The position numbers were made by a program, and so were the translations under genes. From Pseudomonas chlororaphis (GTDB lineage Bacteria > Pseudomonadota > Gammaproteobacteria > Pseudomonadales > Pseudomonadaceae): DNA of 64,000 nucleotides. Positions 53,856 to 63,634 of the stretch are shown here, piece after piece; the stretch's first letter is position 1, and each line of letters starts with the position of its first letter. The notes under the pieces were generated by a model. The model worked only from the letters and a program-made list of their open reading frames with translations. It made no database searches and was not told where the DNA came from. The stretch lies in NCBI RefSeq assembly GCF_001921865.1, contig NZ_MSCT01000009.1, positions 454,324 to 518,323 on the forward strand. Direction: 5' to 3'.

Positions 53856-55817
53856 TCAAAGCCGCCAGGCGACTTTCAATCCCTCGTAAATCGCTTCTTC
53901 GGCGGTGCGCGGCGCCAGGCAGTCGCCGATGCGCTGGAATTCCACCTGGCCGTGCAGCTCGGCGCCGAGCGTGTCCAGCGGCTGATGGCCCTGGCACAGC
54001 ACCAGGGTATCGACGTTCTCCAGCAGCATCGGCTCGCCGCTGGCGGTGTGTTGCAAATACACGGTGTTGTCGTCGCAGCCGTAGAGGCGGGCGTAGGGGG
54101 TGATGGCGATGCCCAGCTTGTGCAGCTCGCCGGCCAGTTGGTCGCGCACGTAGAGCGGCAGGTTTTCCCCGCAGTGGGTGCCGTTGACCGCCAGGTGCAC
54201 CTGGTGCCCGGCGCGGGTCAGCTGTTCGGCGATGCCGGGGCCGATCCAGTCGCAACGCCAGTCGACCACCACCACCGAGCGCCCGGGCGTGACCTCGCCG
54301 CGCAGCACCTGCCAGGCGTCCACCACCTGCAACTCGCCACCGCGCTCGAAGGGCGGCCAGTAAGGCTCGGCGCCGGTTGCGACGATCACCACGTCGGGGC
54401 GTTCGCGCTGCACCAGGGCGAGGTCGACCCGTGTGTTGCGCACCACGCGCACGCCGGCCAGTTCCATCTCCCGTTGCAGGTTGGTGCTGGCGCCGCCGAA
54501 TTCGCTGCGCCGCGGCAGCAACTGCGCGAGCAGGACCTGGCCGCCGAGCTGCGCGCTGGCTTCGTACAGCGTCACTTGATGCCCGCGCTGCGCCGCCACC
54601 GCCGCGGCTTTCATCCCGGCCGGGCCGCCGCCGGCGATCAGCACCCGGCGCGGCTTCAGGCTGGGCTGGAGGGTACCGAACGTGAGCTCGCGGCCGGTTT
54701 CCGGGTGCTGGATGCAGGAGATCGGCAGGCCCTTGTGGAAGTGCCCGATGCACGCCTGGTTGCAGGCGATGCAGGCGCGCACGTCTTCGGCGCGCCCGGC
54801 CGCGGTCTTGCTCGGCATCAGCGGGTCGCAGATCAGCGCGCGGGTCATGCCGCACACGTCGGCCTGGCCGCGGGCGAGGATCAGTTCGGCTTCCTGGGGC
54901 TGGTTGATGCGGCCGGTGACGAACAGCGGGATGTCCAGGCGCGCCTTGAAGGTCGCGGCGTCCCGGGCCAGGTAGGCCGCCTCGATGGCCATCGGCGGCA
55001 CGATATGCACGGCGCCGCCGAGGGAGGCCGAGGTGCCGGCGACGATATGCACGTAGTCCAGTTCGGCCTGCAAGGCTTGCACGGCGGCCAGGGATTCGTC
55101 TTCGGTGAGGCCTTCGGGGTCGCGCTCGTCGGCGCTGATCCGCAAGCCGACGATGAACTGCTCGTCGGTGCTGGCCCGCACCGCGGCGAGGACTTCACGC
55201 AGAAAACGCAGGCGTTGCGCCAAGTCGCCGTTGTAGCCGTCGTCGCGGCGGTTGACCCGCGGGTTGAGGAATTGCGCCGGCAGGTAGCCGTGGCTGGCGA
55301 CCACTTCCACGCCGTCCAGCCCGGCCTGGTGCAGGCGTCGCGCGGCGGCCGCGTAGCCGGCGACGATCTCGTCGATCAGCGCCTGGTCGAGGGCGCGGGG
55401 CATGACCCGAAAGCGTTCGTTGGGCACCGCCGACGCCGAATAGGCCACCGCCAGCAGGCCGTCGCTGGACTCCATGATTTCCCGTCCCGGGTGAAAGATC
55501 TGCGACAGCACCAGGGTGCCGTGGGCCTGGCAGGCCTGCGCCAGTTGGCGGTAGCCGTCGATGCAGGCGTCGTCGGTGGCCATCAGCACATGGGAGGTGT
55601 AGCGCGCACTGTCGTGGACCCCGGCCACCTGCAGCACGATCAGGCCGACGCCGCCCGCGGCCCGCGCCCGGTGATAGGCGATCAGCTGCTCGTTGACCTG
55701 GTTGTCGGTGGGCATCGAGGTGTCGTGCCCGCTGGACATGATGCGGTTCTTCAGGCGCTTGCCGCGGATCTGCAATGGCTCGAAGAGATGGGCGAAGGCA
55801 GGGCTTGAGGTCGACAT
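53856..55817 (-). CDS. Fe-S flavin oxidoreductase of the TMADH/2,4-dienoyl-CoA reductase family (N-demethylase-like)
   Basis: This 653-residue enzyme has an N-terminal FMN TIM barrel (FEPLQIRGKRLKNRIMSSGH, HGYLPAQFLNPRVNRRDDGY). A 4Fe-4S cluster motif C-x2-C-x3-C-x11-C lies near residues 349-367 (CIACNQACIGHFHKG then LPISC). The C-terminal half holds FAD/NAD modules (RRVLIAGGGPAGMKAAAVAA, VVIVATGAEP). Relatives include trimethylamine dehydrogenase, dimethylglycine demethylase DgcA and stachydrine or N-methylproline demethylases. The neighbours (a polyamine-type binding protein, a BetI-like regulator and an XRE-cupin regulator) favour a methylated amine as substrate over an acyl-CoA. Confidence 0.9.
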   Translation of the reverse strand: MSTSSPAFAHLFEPLQIRGKRLKNRIMSSGHDTSMPTDNQVNEQLIAYHRARAAGGVGLIVLQVAGVHDSARYTSHVLMATDDACIDGYRQLAQACQAHGTLVLSQIFHPGREIMESSDGLLAVAYSASAVPNERFRVMPRALDQALIDEIVAGYAAAARRLHQAGLDGVEVVASHGYLPAQFLNPRVNRRDDGYNGDLAQRLRFLREVLAAVRASTDEQFIVGLRISADERDPEGLTEDESLAAVQALQAELDYVHIVAGTSASLGGAVHIVPPMAIEAAYLARDAATFKARLDIPLFVTGRINQPQEAELILARGQADVCGMTRALICDPLMPSKTAAGRAEDVRACIACNQACIGHFHKGLPISCIQHPETGRELTFGTLQPSLKPRRVLIAGGGPAGMKAAAVAAQRGHQVTLYEASAQLGGQVLLAQLLPRRSEFGGASTNLQREMELAGVRVVRNTRVDLALVQRERPDVVIVATGAEPYWPPFERGGELQVVDAWQVLRGEVTPGRSVVVVDWRCDWIGPGIAEQLTRAGHQVHLAVNGTHCGENLPLYVRDQLAGELHKLGIAITPYARLYGCDDNTVYLQHTASGEPMLLENVDTLVLCQGHQPLDTLGAELHGQVEFQRIGDCLAPRTAEEAIYEGLKVAWRL

Positions 55818-56023
55818 GCAGGTACTCCAGCGGGCCGGAGCCGATAGGTTCGGCGTTATTGTTTTGCCGTATAGAAATTTACCAGTAGTAAAAAATCAAC
55901 TTGTTTTTTTACTTGGCGTTGCAGTAATTTCGATTCGCGCCCAGCCCTGGGGCGAACCTCACAACAATAAAAACGGGCCGCGCCGGCACCTCGCCCAGGC
56001 GGCACCGCTACGAGGAACCAACG

Positions 56024-57073
56024 ATGAAAGCCCATACCCTCAAGCATGCTGTTTGCCCCTTGTTGCTGTCCCTGCTCGCCAGCCTCGGCACCGCCCGGGC
56101 GGCGTCGGACATGGTGGTGGTCGGTTACGGCGGCGCCGGGCAGAAAGCCCAGGACGTGGCGTTCTTCCAGCCCTTCAGCGCCCGCGACGGCAGCCAGCTG
56201 ATCCAGAGCGAGTACAACGGCGAGATGGCACGGATCAAGGTCATGGTCGACACCGGCAACGTCGATTGGGACCTGGTGCAGATCGAAGGCCCGGACCTGT
56301 TGCGCGGGTGCGAGGAGGGCCTGTACGAGCGCCTCGACTGGCAGGCCCTGGGCCGCCGCGACCAGCTGATCGCCGACGCGGCGCAGGACTGCGGCTCGGC
56401 CGCCCTGGTGTGGAGCGTGGCCATCGCCTACGACACCGACAAGCTGGCCCAGGGACCGGCGTCCTGGGCGGATTTCTGGGACGTGGCGAAGTTTCCCGGC
56501 AAGCGCGGCCTGCGCAAGCGCGCGGTGTACAACCTGGAGTTCGCCCTGCTGGCCGACGGCGTGCCGGTCGACCAGGTGTACGCCCAGCTCAATACGCCCC
56601 AGGGCGTCGACCGCGCGTTCGCCAAGCTCGACCAGCTCAAGCCCTACATCCAGTGGTGGGAAGCCGGGGCGCAGCCGGCCCAATGGCTGGCTGCCGGCGA
56701 TGTGACGATGACCTCCACCTACAGCGGCCGCGTGGCCCAGGCGGCCCAGGGCGGCGCGCATCTGGCCCTGGTCTGGCCCGGCAGCCTGTACGGCATGGAC
56801 TACTGGGCGATCATCAAGGGCTCCAGGCACCTCGGGCAGGCCCAGCGCTTCATTGCCTTCGCCAACCAGCCCGAGGCCCAGGTCAAGTACGTCGAGCAGA
56901 TTCCCTACGGGCCGACCAACACCCAGGCCGCGGCCCGGCTCGACCCGCGCCTGGCGCAATGGGTGCCTACCGCGCCGCAGAACCTTACGGGCGCGCTGGC
57001 GATGGACGTGGGGTTCTGGGTCGACCATGGCGAGGAACTCGAAGAACGCTTCACCGCCTGGGCCAGCAAATAG
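56024..57073 (+). CDS. ABC-type periplasmic binding protein, PotD/polyamine type (orphan)
   Basis: This 349-residue solute-binding protein has a signal peptide (LLLSLLASLGTARA). The mature chain has MVVVGYGGAGQKAQDVAFFQ, GNVDWDLVQIEGPDLLRGCE and FWDVAKFPGKRGLRKRAVYN, a pattern shared with PotD/YdcS-type binding proteins of the family 1/8. It would capture an amine or an amino acid derivative. No ABC permease or ATPase gene is adjacent. It is divergent from the flavin oxidoreductase gene (206 bases between), suggesting it delivers that enzyme's substrate. A BetI-like regulator follows. Confidence 0.88.
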   Translation: MKAHTLKHAVCPLLLSLLASLGTARAASDMVVVGYGGAGQKAQDVAFFQPFSARDGSQLIQSEYNGEMARIKVMVDTGNVDWDLVQIEGPDLLRGCEEGLYERLDWQALGRRDQLIADAAQDCGSAALVWSVAIAYDTDKLAQGPASWADFWDVAKFPGKRGLRKRAVYNLEFALLADGVPVDQVYAQLNTPQGVDRAFAKLDQLKPYIQWWEAGAQPAQWLAAGDVTMTSTYSGRVAQAAQGGAHLALVWPGSLYGMDYWAIIKGSRHLGQAQRFIAFANQPEAQVKYVEQIPYGPTNTQAAARLDPRLAQWVPTAPQNLTGALAMDVGFWVDHGEELEERFTAWASK

Positions 57074-57164
57074 CCGCTGGCGATCGTCGCTGGAGGCGTT
57101 GCGCGCTGTTGCTGTACAGTCGTTCAGCGCCGCCCCCCATCGATTGCCCCGAGGAGATTGCCCC

Positions 57165-57812
57165 ATGAGCCAGGAAGCGCGTTTTTCCCGCATGGAACCG
57201 GAACTGCGCAAGGCCAACCTGATCGAGTCGACCCTGACTTGCCTCAAGCGCCACGGTTTCCAGGGCGCCTCGATCCGGCGCATCTGCGCCGAGGCCGGGG
57301 TTTCGGTGGGGCTGATCAGCCACCACTATTCGGGCAAGGACGAACTGGTGGCCGAGGCCTACCTGGCGATCACCGGACGGGTCATGAACCTGCTGCGCGA
57401 AGCCATGGCCCAAGCCGCACCGAATGCCCGGCAGCGCTTGTCGGCGTTCTTCAACGCGTCGTTTTCCGCCGAGCTGCTGGACCCGCAACTGCTCGACGCC
57501 TGGCTGGCGTTCTGGGGCGCGGTGAAGACCGCCGAGGCGATCAACCAGGCCCACGAGCACTCCTATGGCGAGTACCGCAACGAGCTGAGCCGGGTGCTGG
57601 GCGAGCTGGCGGCGGAGGAGGGCTGGGACGATTTCGACGCCGACCTCGCCGCCATCAGCCTCAGCGCCTTGCTCGACGGCCTCTGGCTGGAGTCGGGCCT
57701 CAACCCCGGAACCTTCACCCCGAGCCAGGGCATCCTCATTTGCGAAGCCTGGGTCGACGGCTTGCAGGCCGGCGCGCGCCAGCGCTTCCGGCGGCAGACA
57801 GAGGGCTGTTGA
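57165..57812 (+). CDS. TetR-family regulator, BetI-like
   Basis: This 215-residue repressor has the TetR HTH at about residues 18-60 (LIESTLTCLKRHGFQGASIR, ICAEAGVSVGLISHHYSGKD). The C-terminal ligand domain is of the BetI type (LLDPQLLDAWLAFWGAVKTA). BetI regulators respond to choline and related amines, which suits the neighbouring amine-type genes. ATG 57165, with GAGGAG upstream, gives the normal N-terminus. Confidence 0.92.
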   Translation: MSQEARFSRMEPELRKANLIESTLTCLKRHGFQGASIRRICAEAGVSVGLISHHYSGKDELVAEAYLAITGRVMNLLREAMAQAAPNARQRLSAFFNASFSAELLDPQLLDAWLAFWGAVKTAEAINQAHEHSYGEYRNELSRVLGELAAEEGWDDFDADLAAISLSALLDGLWLESGLNPGTFTPSQGILICEAWVDGLQAGARQRFRRQTEGC

Positions 57813-57890
57813 TCGATCGTTCAGTAGTGGCTAACCTCTTGGCGCTGGCGCGGCAGAACCTCTAATAAGAAACGTCCAGGACAACCATCG

Positions 57891-58607
57891 ATGACTCCTC
57901 GTGTATTGATCGTCGACGACGATCCGCTGATTCGCGAACTGTTGCAGGCCTACCTTTCCCAGGAAGGTTACGAAGTGCACTGCGCCGAGACGGCGGAGCT
58001 GGCCGAGACCTTCCTGGCGACCCACGCGGTCGACCTGGTGATGCTGGATATCCGCCTGCCGGGCAAGGACGGCCTGACCCTGACCCGCGAGCTGCGGGTG
58101 CGTTCGGAGGTGGGGATCATCCTCATCACCGGGCGCAACGACGACATCGACCGCATCGTCGGCCTGGAGTGCGGCGCCGACGACTACGTGATCAAGCCCC
58201 TCAATCCGCGCGAGCTGGTGTCGCGGGCGAAAAACCTGGTGCGCCGGGTGCGCCACGCCCGGGCCGAGCAGCCGCAGCCCGCGGCGACGCGGCCGGTCAA
58301 GCAGTTCGCCGCCTGGTCCCTGGACACCGACCGCCGACGCCTGATCGACCAGGCGGGCGGCGAAACCCTGCTGACCCACGGCGAATACCAGCTGCTTTGC
58401 GTGTTCCTGCGCAACAGCGGCCACACCCTGAGCCGCGACCAGTTGATGGACCAGATCCGCAACCGCGAATGGGTGCCCAACGACCGCTCCATCGACGTGC
58501 TGGTCGGCCGCCTGCGGCGCAAGCTGCACGACGACCCGGCCGAGCCGCAACTGATCATCACCATCCACGGTGCCGGCTACCTGTTCACCGCCAGCGTGGC
58601 CGCGTGA
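57891..58607 (+). CDS. OmpR-family response regulator
   Basis: This 238-residue DNA-binding response regulator has a receiver domain with the acidic pair in LIVDDDPLIREL and the phospho-acceptor Asp53 in LVMLDIRLPGKDG. The switch Lys lies in DDYVIKPLNPRELVSRAKNL. The C-terminal winged helix is typical (THGEYQLLCVFLRNSGHTLS, RSIDVLVGRLRRKLHDDP, TIHGAGYLFTASV). It resembles TorR/ArcA-type regulators. It is the first gene of a three-gene operon with a binding protein (GTGA overlap) and a hybrid kinase (ATGA overlap). Confidence 0.95.
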   Translation: MTPRVLIVDDDPLIRELLQAYLSQEGYEVHCAETAELAETFLATHAVDLVMLDIRLPGKDGLTLTRELRVRSEVGIILITGRNDDIDRIVGLECGADDYVIKPLNPRELVSRAKNLVRRVRHARAEQPQPAATRPVKQFAAWSLDTDRRRLIDQAGGETLLTHGEYQLLCVFLRNSGHTLSRDQLMDQIRNREWVPNDRSIDVLVGRLRRKLHDDPAEPQLIITIHGAGYLFTASVAA

Positions 58608-59386
58608 ACGTTGGCCGGCGTTGGCTGGCGGCGCTGATGCTGTTGGTGGCCTGCGGCGCGGCGGCGGCCGAGCGCATCCGCTATTGCGATTATCCGGTGT
58701 ACCCGCCGATTTCCTGGAGCGACGGCCGGCAGGTTCGCGGCCTGGCGCCGACCGTGGTCAAGCAGCTGTTTGGTGAGCTCGGCTACGAGGTCGAGATCGT
58801 CGTGCTGGGCAACTGGAAGCGCTGCCTGCTGGACGCCGCCGAAGGCCGGGTCGACGTGGTCCTGGCCTACAGCACCGAGCAGCGCGAACAGAGCATGCGT
58901 TTCTCCCGCGTGCCGGTGCTGCGCGAAGAAGTCGCGCTGTTCGTCAACCGCCGCCATCCGCTGCGTTTCGAGCATCTCGAAGACCTTGCCGGCTACCGTG
59001 GCGGGCTGTTGTTCGGGGAAAGCTACGGCCTGGAGTTCGACCGTTTCGTTGCCCGCCACCACAACATCGAATGGGTCTCCGACAGCCAGCAGAATTTCGG
59101 CAAGCTGATCCGCGGCCGCATCGACTTCATCACCCATGAGCGGCGCACCGGGCAACTGTTCGTCGAGCGCCTGCCGGGGGCCGAGGACATCGTCGCCTTG
59201 CCCACGGCCCTGAGCGTCGACTACCTGCGGGTCGCGGTGTCGCGCCGCTCGGCGCTGGCCGGGCGCATGGCGGACATCGACGCGCAACTGCAACGCCTGA
59301 CCGACGCCGGGCAGATCGAGCGTTGGCTCAACGAAAGCGAGGCGACCTACCGCGACATGCTCAAGCTGCCGGCGGACGCGCGATGA
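58604..59386 (+). CDS. Periplasmic solute-binding protein (SBP_bac_3) of the signalling operon
   Basis: This 260-residue family-3 binding protein has a signal peptide ([15 protein letters not shown]). Family motifs are [40 protein letters not shown] and [20 protein letters not shown]. The only family-like start is GTG 58604, overlapping the response-regulator stop. Its position between a response regulator and a kinase gene suggests that it senses a ligand for the kinase and is not part of a transporter. No ABC permease is nearby. Confidence 0.88.
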   Translation: MNVGRRWLAALMLLVACGAAAAERIRYCDYPVYPPISWSDGRQVRGLAPTVVKQLFGELGYEVEIVVLGNWKRCLLDAAEGRVDVVLAYSTEQREQSMRFSRVPVLREEVALFVNRRHPLRFEHLEDLAGYRGGLLFGESYGLEFDRFVARHHNIEWVSDSQQNFGKLIRGRIDFITHERRTGQLFVERLPGAEDIVALPTALSVDYLRVAVSRRSALAGRMADIDAQLQRLTDAGQIERWLNESEATYRDMLKLPADAR

Positions 59387-61644
59387 TCGGCCTGCGGCCC
59401 GGCGGTCTGCTGCGGCGCCTGCTGCTGTTCATCTTTCTGTTCAGCCTGTGCTTCACCGTGCTCGCCAGCACCGTGCAGCTGTATTTCGAGTACCGCCGGG
59501 AAATGCGCGAAATCGACGCGCGCATGGCGCTGATCCGCGACGGTTACCTGGCCAGCCTGGAACGCAGCCTGTGGGACTTGAACCAGGAGCAGTTGAATGT
59601 ACAGCTGCGCGGCCTGGTGGACTTCTCCGACGTCGCCCGGGTGCGCCTGAACAGCCCGGATTTCAACCTGGTGCAAGGTACTCCCGAGCCGTCCGGGCCG
59701 CTGCGCATCGAGCGCTTCGAACTGGACTACCAGCCGCCCAGCGGCGGCCCGCGGCACCTGGGGCAACTGGAAGTCAGTACCGACCTGGGGGCGGTGCATC
59801 GGCGCCTGTACGCCACCGGGCTGGCCAGCCTGCTGTGGATGAGCGTGTTCCTCTGCGGCCTGGCGGTGGCGTTGTCGGGGTTGTTCTACCGGCTGGTGAC
59901 CCGCCACCTGCAAGTCATGGCCGGGTTCGCCGGGCGCATCGCCGCCGGCGACTGGCACGAGCCGCTGCGCCTGGACAAGAGCCACCGCGGCGGCGAAGAC
60001 GAAATCGACAGCGTGGCCCATGCCCTGGACGACATGCGCCGGGCGATTCTTGACGACATTCACCGCCGCGAAGCCGACCGCCTGGCCCTGCAGGACAAGC
60101 GCGACGAACTGCAGAAAAGGGTCGAGCGGCGTACCGCCAGCCTGATGCGCGCCAAGGACGAGGCCGAAGCCGCCAACCTGGCCAAGTCGCGGTTCCTGGC
60201 GACCATGAGCCACGAGCTGCGGACCCCGCTCAACGGCATTCTCGGCATGGCCGAACTGCTGCGCGGGGCACGCCTCGGCGAGCCCCACGGCAAGCGTCTC
60301 GAGGCCCTGTACAAGGCCGGCGAAGGGCTGCTCACGGTGCTCAACGAGGTGCTGTATTTCGCCCGGCTGGAGGAGGGCGAAAGCCACCCCGAAGCGGTGG
60401 ACTTCTCGGTGCGGCAACTGCTCGACGAGGTGCTGACCCTGCTGGAACCGCGAGCCCTGGGCAACGCCACCGGCTTGCAGTGCCGGGTCGATCCGCAGGT
60501 GGCCGAGCGTTTGCACGGCGCCGAGCAGTTCCTGCGCCAGGTGTTGAGCAACCTGCTGGCCAACGCGATCAAGTTCACCCACGGCGGGCAGATCGAAGTC
60601 GCGGTCGAGGTGCTGCCGGGCGCGGTCTTGCCGGGCGCCCAGCGCCTGCGCCTGAGCGTCACCGACAACGGCATCGGCATTGCCCCGGCCTTGCAGGAAA
60701 AGATCTTCGAGCGCTTTACCCAGGCCAGCGAGGACGTGGCCCAGCGCTACGGCGGCACGGGTTTGGGCCTGGCGATCAGCAAGCACCTGGTGGAGCTGCT
60801 CGGCGGGCGCATCGGCGTCGACAGCGCAGTGGGGCGGGGCAGTCGTTTCTGGTTCGAGCTGGAATTGCAGGCGGCCAGCGCCGCCGTCGAACCGACGCTG
60901 GCGGACACCCCGGGGCCGGCGCTGGAGATTTTGGTAGTCGAGGACGTGGCGCTCAACCGCGAGGTGGCTCGCGGCCTGCTGGAGCGCGACGGGCATCGGG
61001 TGTGGCTGGCCGAGGAAGCCGAGCAGGCCCTGGCGTTGTGCGGCCAACGGCGTTTCGACCTGCTGTTGCTCGACGTGCACCTGCCGGGCCTCAGCGGCGT
61101 CGAGCTGTGCCGGCGCATCCGCGCCACGCCGGGGGCCAATCGCCAGAGCCGGATCTTCGCCCTGACCGCCAGCGTGCAACCGGCGCTGGTGCGCGGTTAC
61201 CTGGAGGCCGGCATGCAGGGCATCCTGGCCAAGCCGCTGAAGCTGCCGGACCTGCGCCTGGCCCTGGCCGGGCACGCACCGCTGGCCGCGCCGGCACTCG
61301 ACGACGGGGCCGTGGACTGGGGGTTGCTGGACACCCATCGCGCGCTGTTGGGCGCGCAGAAACTCAAGGGCCTGCTGACGGTGCTGCGCGACTCGCTGGT
61401 GCAGCACCGCACGGCGCTGGCCGACGCCATCGCCGCGGACGATTGCACCGAGGTCGCCCACCTGGCCCACCGCCTGGCCGGCAGCAGCGACTCCCTGGGC
61501 CTGCGCGCCCTGGCCCGGCTGCTGCGAACCCTGGAAACCGCGGCCCTGGCCAACGATCCGCACGCGTTGCGTGCGCTGGCGGCACCGCTGGAGGACGAGT
61601 CGCAACGGGCGTTGCAGACCCTGGAAGCCTTGCTTGGCGCCTGA
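59383..61644 (+). CDS. Hybrid sensor histidine kinase (HisKA-HATPase-REC-HPt)
   Basis: This 753-residue membrane kinase is TorS/ArcB-like. It has an N-terminal helix ([20 protein letters not shown]) and a short periplasmic domain (about residues 35-145). A second helix is followed by a HAMP-like linker near residues 165-230. HisKA has His277 ([16 protein letters not shown]), and HATPase has the N and G boxes ([26 protein letters not shown]). REC follows with Asp564 ([13 protein letters not shown]), then an HPt domain with His696 ([15 protein letters not shown]). The start ATG overlaps the binding-protein stop. A full phosphorelay to the operon's response regulator is thus encoded in one transcript. 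Confidence 0.93.
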   Translation: MIGLRPGGLLRRLLLFIFLFSLCFTVLASTVQLYFEYRREMREIDARMALIRDGYLASLERSLWDLNQEQLNVQLRGLVDFSDVARVRLNSPDFNLVQGTPEPSGPLRIERFELDYQPPSGGPRHLGQLEVSTDLGAVHRRLYATGLASLLWMSVFLCGLAVALSGLFYRLVTRHLQVMAGFAGRIAAGDWHEPLRLDKSHRGGEDEIDSVAHALDDMRRAILDDIHRREADRLALQDKRDELQKRVERRTASLMRAKDEAEAANLAKSRFLATMSHELRTPLNGILGMAELLRGARLGEPHGKRLEALYKAGEGLLTVLNEVLYFARLEEGESHPEAVDFSVRQLLDEVLTLLEPRALGNATGLQCRVDPQVAERLHGAEQFLRQVLSNLLANAIKFTHGGQIEVAVEVLPGAVLPGAQRLRLSVTDNGIGIAPALQEKIFERFTQASEDVAQRYGGTGLGLAISKHLVELLGGRIGVDSAVGRGSRFWFELELQAASAAVEPTLADTPGPALEILVVEDVALNREVARGLLERDGHRVWLAEEAEQALALCGQRRFDLLLLDVHLPGLSGVELCRRIRATPGANRQSRIFALTASVQPALVRGYLEAGMQGILAKPLKLPDLRLALAGHAPLAAPALDDGAVDWGLLDTHRALLGAQKLKGLLTVLRDSLVQHRTALADAIAADDCTEVAHLAHRLAGSSDSLGLRALARLLRTLETAALANDPHALRALAAPLEDESQRALQTLEALLGA

Positions 61645-61769
61645 CGTACAAAATCCTTACGACTTTTTACATCTTCGATCTTTACGTTCAACGCGAACTT
61701 ACATGGCTTTCCAATAATCCCTCGAACCGCGCCGCGCGCGGTCTTCGAAGCTTATTGGAGATAATAATA

Positions 61770-61844
61770 ATGAACGACCGTAAAGCTGACCTTTCCCCGC
61801 GCCATGACGTCCTGTCATGCGCCGCGCACCTCACCGACCGCTGA
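61770..61844 (+). CDS. Possible 24-codon leader ORF before the amino-acid permease
   Basis: ATG 61770 follows a GGAG ribosome site at a spacing of 10 bases, and the frame ends at TGA 61842-61844, nine bases before the permease ATG. The product is MNDRKADLSPRHDVLSCAAH then LTDR. Inside is a perfect dyad CATGAC-GTCCT-GTCATG (61803-61819). The 125 bases before it are AT-rich and contain a GC hairpin (ACCGCGC/GCGCGGT). It could be a leader peptide that controls the permease, or chance. Confidence 0.4.
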   Translation: MNDRKADLSPRHDVLSCAAHLTDR

Positions 61845-61853
61845 GGTGCCGAC

Positions 61854-63263
61854 ATGAGCGAATCGATCGAACGCAAAGGCATCCACCTGACCCGGGCCCT
61901 GAAGAGCCGGCACATTTTCATGCTCTCCCTGGGCGGGGTGATCGGTACCGGGCTGTTCATGGGCTCCGGGGTGATCATCAACCAGGGCGGCCCGCTCGGG
62001 GCGATCCTGGCGTACCTGGTGGCGGGTTTCCTGATGTACCTGGTGATGGTCTGCCTCGGCGAGCTGTCGGTGCAGATGCCGGTGTCCGGCTCGTTCCAGA
62101 CCCACGCCACGAAATTCATCGGCCCGGCCACCGGCTTCATGATCGGCTGGGTCTACTGGATGAGCTGGGCCACCACTGTCGGCCTGGAATTCACCGCCGC
62201 CGGGATGCTGATGGAACGCTGGTTCCCCGGCGTGCCGATCTGGTACTGGTCGGGCCTGTTCGTGGTGGTGCTGTTCGGCATCAACGCCCTGGCCACCCGC
62301 GCGTTCGGCGAGGCGGAATACTGGTTCTCGGGGATCAAGGTCGCGGCGATCCTCGGCTTTATCGTGGTCGGCCTGCTGGTGATCTTCGGCGCCATTCCGC
62401 TGGCCAGCGGCGCGCCGGCGCCGCTGATGAGCAACCTGATCGGCGACACGCTGTTCCCCAACGGCCTGTCGGCGGTGTTCGCGGTGATGATGACCGTGGT
62501 CTACGCCTTCCAGGGCTGCGAGATCATGGGCGTGGCGGCGGGGGAAACCGAGCAGCCGGAAAAAAGCATCCCGCGGGCGGTGCGCAACGTGGTGTTTCGT
62601 GTGCTGATTTTCTACGTGCTGGCGATTGTCGTGCTGTCGGCCATCGTGCCCTGGCAGCAGGCCGGGCTGATGGAGAGCCCGTTCGTCCAGGTGTTCGACA
62701 TGGTCGGCATTCCCTATGCCGCCGACCTGATGAACTTCGTGATCCTCACGGCGATTCTTTCCGTCGGCAACTCCGGCCTGTACGCCTCGACGCGCATCCT
62801 CTGGGCCATGTCCAAGACCGGCATGGCACCGCAAAGCCTGTCGCCGCTGAGCAAGCGCGGGGTGCCGCTGCGCGCCTTGAGCATCACCCTGTGCTTCGCC
62901 CTGATTTCGCTGATGACCAGCTTTGTCGCCGCCGACACCCTGTTCATGGTGTTGATGGCGGTGAGCGGCATGGCCGGCACCGTGACCTGGATCGTCATCG
63001 CCCTGGCGCAGTACAAATTCCGCCGCGCCTATCTGCGCGACGGCGGCCAGCTCAGCGACCTGAAATACCGCGCGCCGTGGTTCCCGCTGGTGCCGCTGCT
63101 GTGTATCGGCCTGTGCTGCTCGCTGTTCGTGTTCCTGGCCCTGGACGAAACCCAGCGGCCGTCGCTGTACTGGGGCTTCGGTTTTATCGCCCTGTGCTAC
63201 GGCGCCTACTACCTGGTGCAGCGCAAACGTCAGGTGGTACTGACGCCGACCGTGCCGGTGTAG
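61854..63263 (+). CDS. Amino-acid permease (APC/AAT family)
   Basis: This 469-residue inner-membrane amino-acid/proton symporter has 12 helices. The AAT signature is clear: GIHLTRALKSRHIFMLSLGG, IGTGLFMGSGVIINQGGPLG, GELSVQMPVSGSFQTHATKF, and GCEIMGVAAGETEQPEKSIP. The spelling is near the LysP/MmuP/AnsP group; the exact amino acid is not set by sequence. It starts nine bases after a possible leader ORF and follows the kinase gene by 209 bases. A strong terminator follows. Being next to the signalling operon, it may be its target. Confidence 0.92.
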   Translation: MSESIERKGIHLTRALKSRHIFMLSLGGVIGTGLFMGSGVIINQGGPLGAILAYLVAGFLMYLVMVCLGELSVQMPVSGSFQTHATKFIGPATGFMIGWVYWMSWATTVGLEFTAAGMLMERWFPGVPIWYWSGLFVVVLFGINALATRAFGEAEYWFSGIKVAAILGFIVVGLLVIFGAIPLASGAPAPLMSNLIGDTLFPNGLSAVFAVMMTVVYAFQGCEIMGVAAGETEQPEKSIPRAVRNVVFRVLIFYVLAIVVLSAIVPWQQAGLMESPFVQVFDMVGIPYAADLMNFVILTAILSVGNSGLYASTRILWAMSKTGMAPQSLSPLSKRGVPLRALSITLCFALISLMTSFVAADTLFMVLMAVSGMAGTVTWIVIALAQYKFRRAYLRDGGQLSDLKYRAPWFPLVPLLCIGLCCSLFVFLALDETQRPSLYWGFGFIALCYGAYYLVQRKRQVVLTPTVPV

Positions 63264-63280
63264 CGCCTACCAGCGCAATT

Positions 63281-63314
63281 AAAAACGCGACAGGCCACTG
63301 TCGCGTTTTTGTTT
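63281..63314 (+). terminator. Rho-independent terminator after the permease gene
   Basis: AAAAACGCGACAG (63281-63293) pairs perfectly with CTGTCGCGTTTTT (63298-63310) around GCCA, followed by GTTT. It sits 18 bases after the permease stop. Confidence 0.93.
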
Positions 63315-63634
63315 GGGTTCGGTGTCGAGCATTCGACCTTATCGCGAGCAAGCTCGCTCCTACAGAGACGGCGCAGTCCCCTGTAGGAGCGAGCTTGCTC
63401 GCGATAGGCGCCGCAGCCGCCGCTCTCCCTGTAGCCAGTTGTGCAAAGTTGTAACGCGGCGCCGGCCACACACCGCGACTCAGAAAAATACCCCAATAAA
63501 AACAATGACCTAATGCCCGTTTACCGCTGTTACAAGGCCCCGGACCGCCAATTGTCGTCTTGCTGAACACTCGTTTAGTATCGGTTCCAAGTCGTCCCCC
63601 ACCTCACGCCAAACACAAGAATTCGAGGCCCCAC
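63315..63634. repeat. Gene-free gap with a REP doublet
   Basis: The gap holds an inverted REP pair, 63340-63364 and 63382-63406, with the same GAGCGAGC core as at 998-1080 but reversed in orientation of the pair. The rest (63407-63634) is AT-richer and probably carries the promoter of the following enoyl-CoA hydratase-family gene. No other gene was seen. Confidence 0.88.

Noticed and set aside
59347..61605. A 752-codon minus-strand frame
   Set aside because: It is antisense to the hybrid kinase gene and rich in His, Gln and Arg; a shadow.
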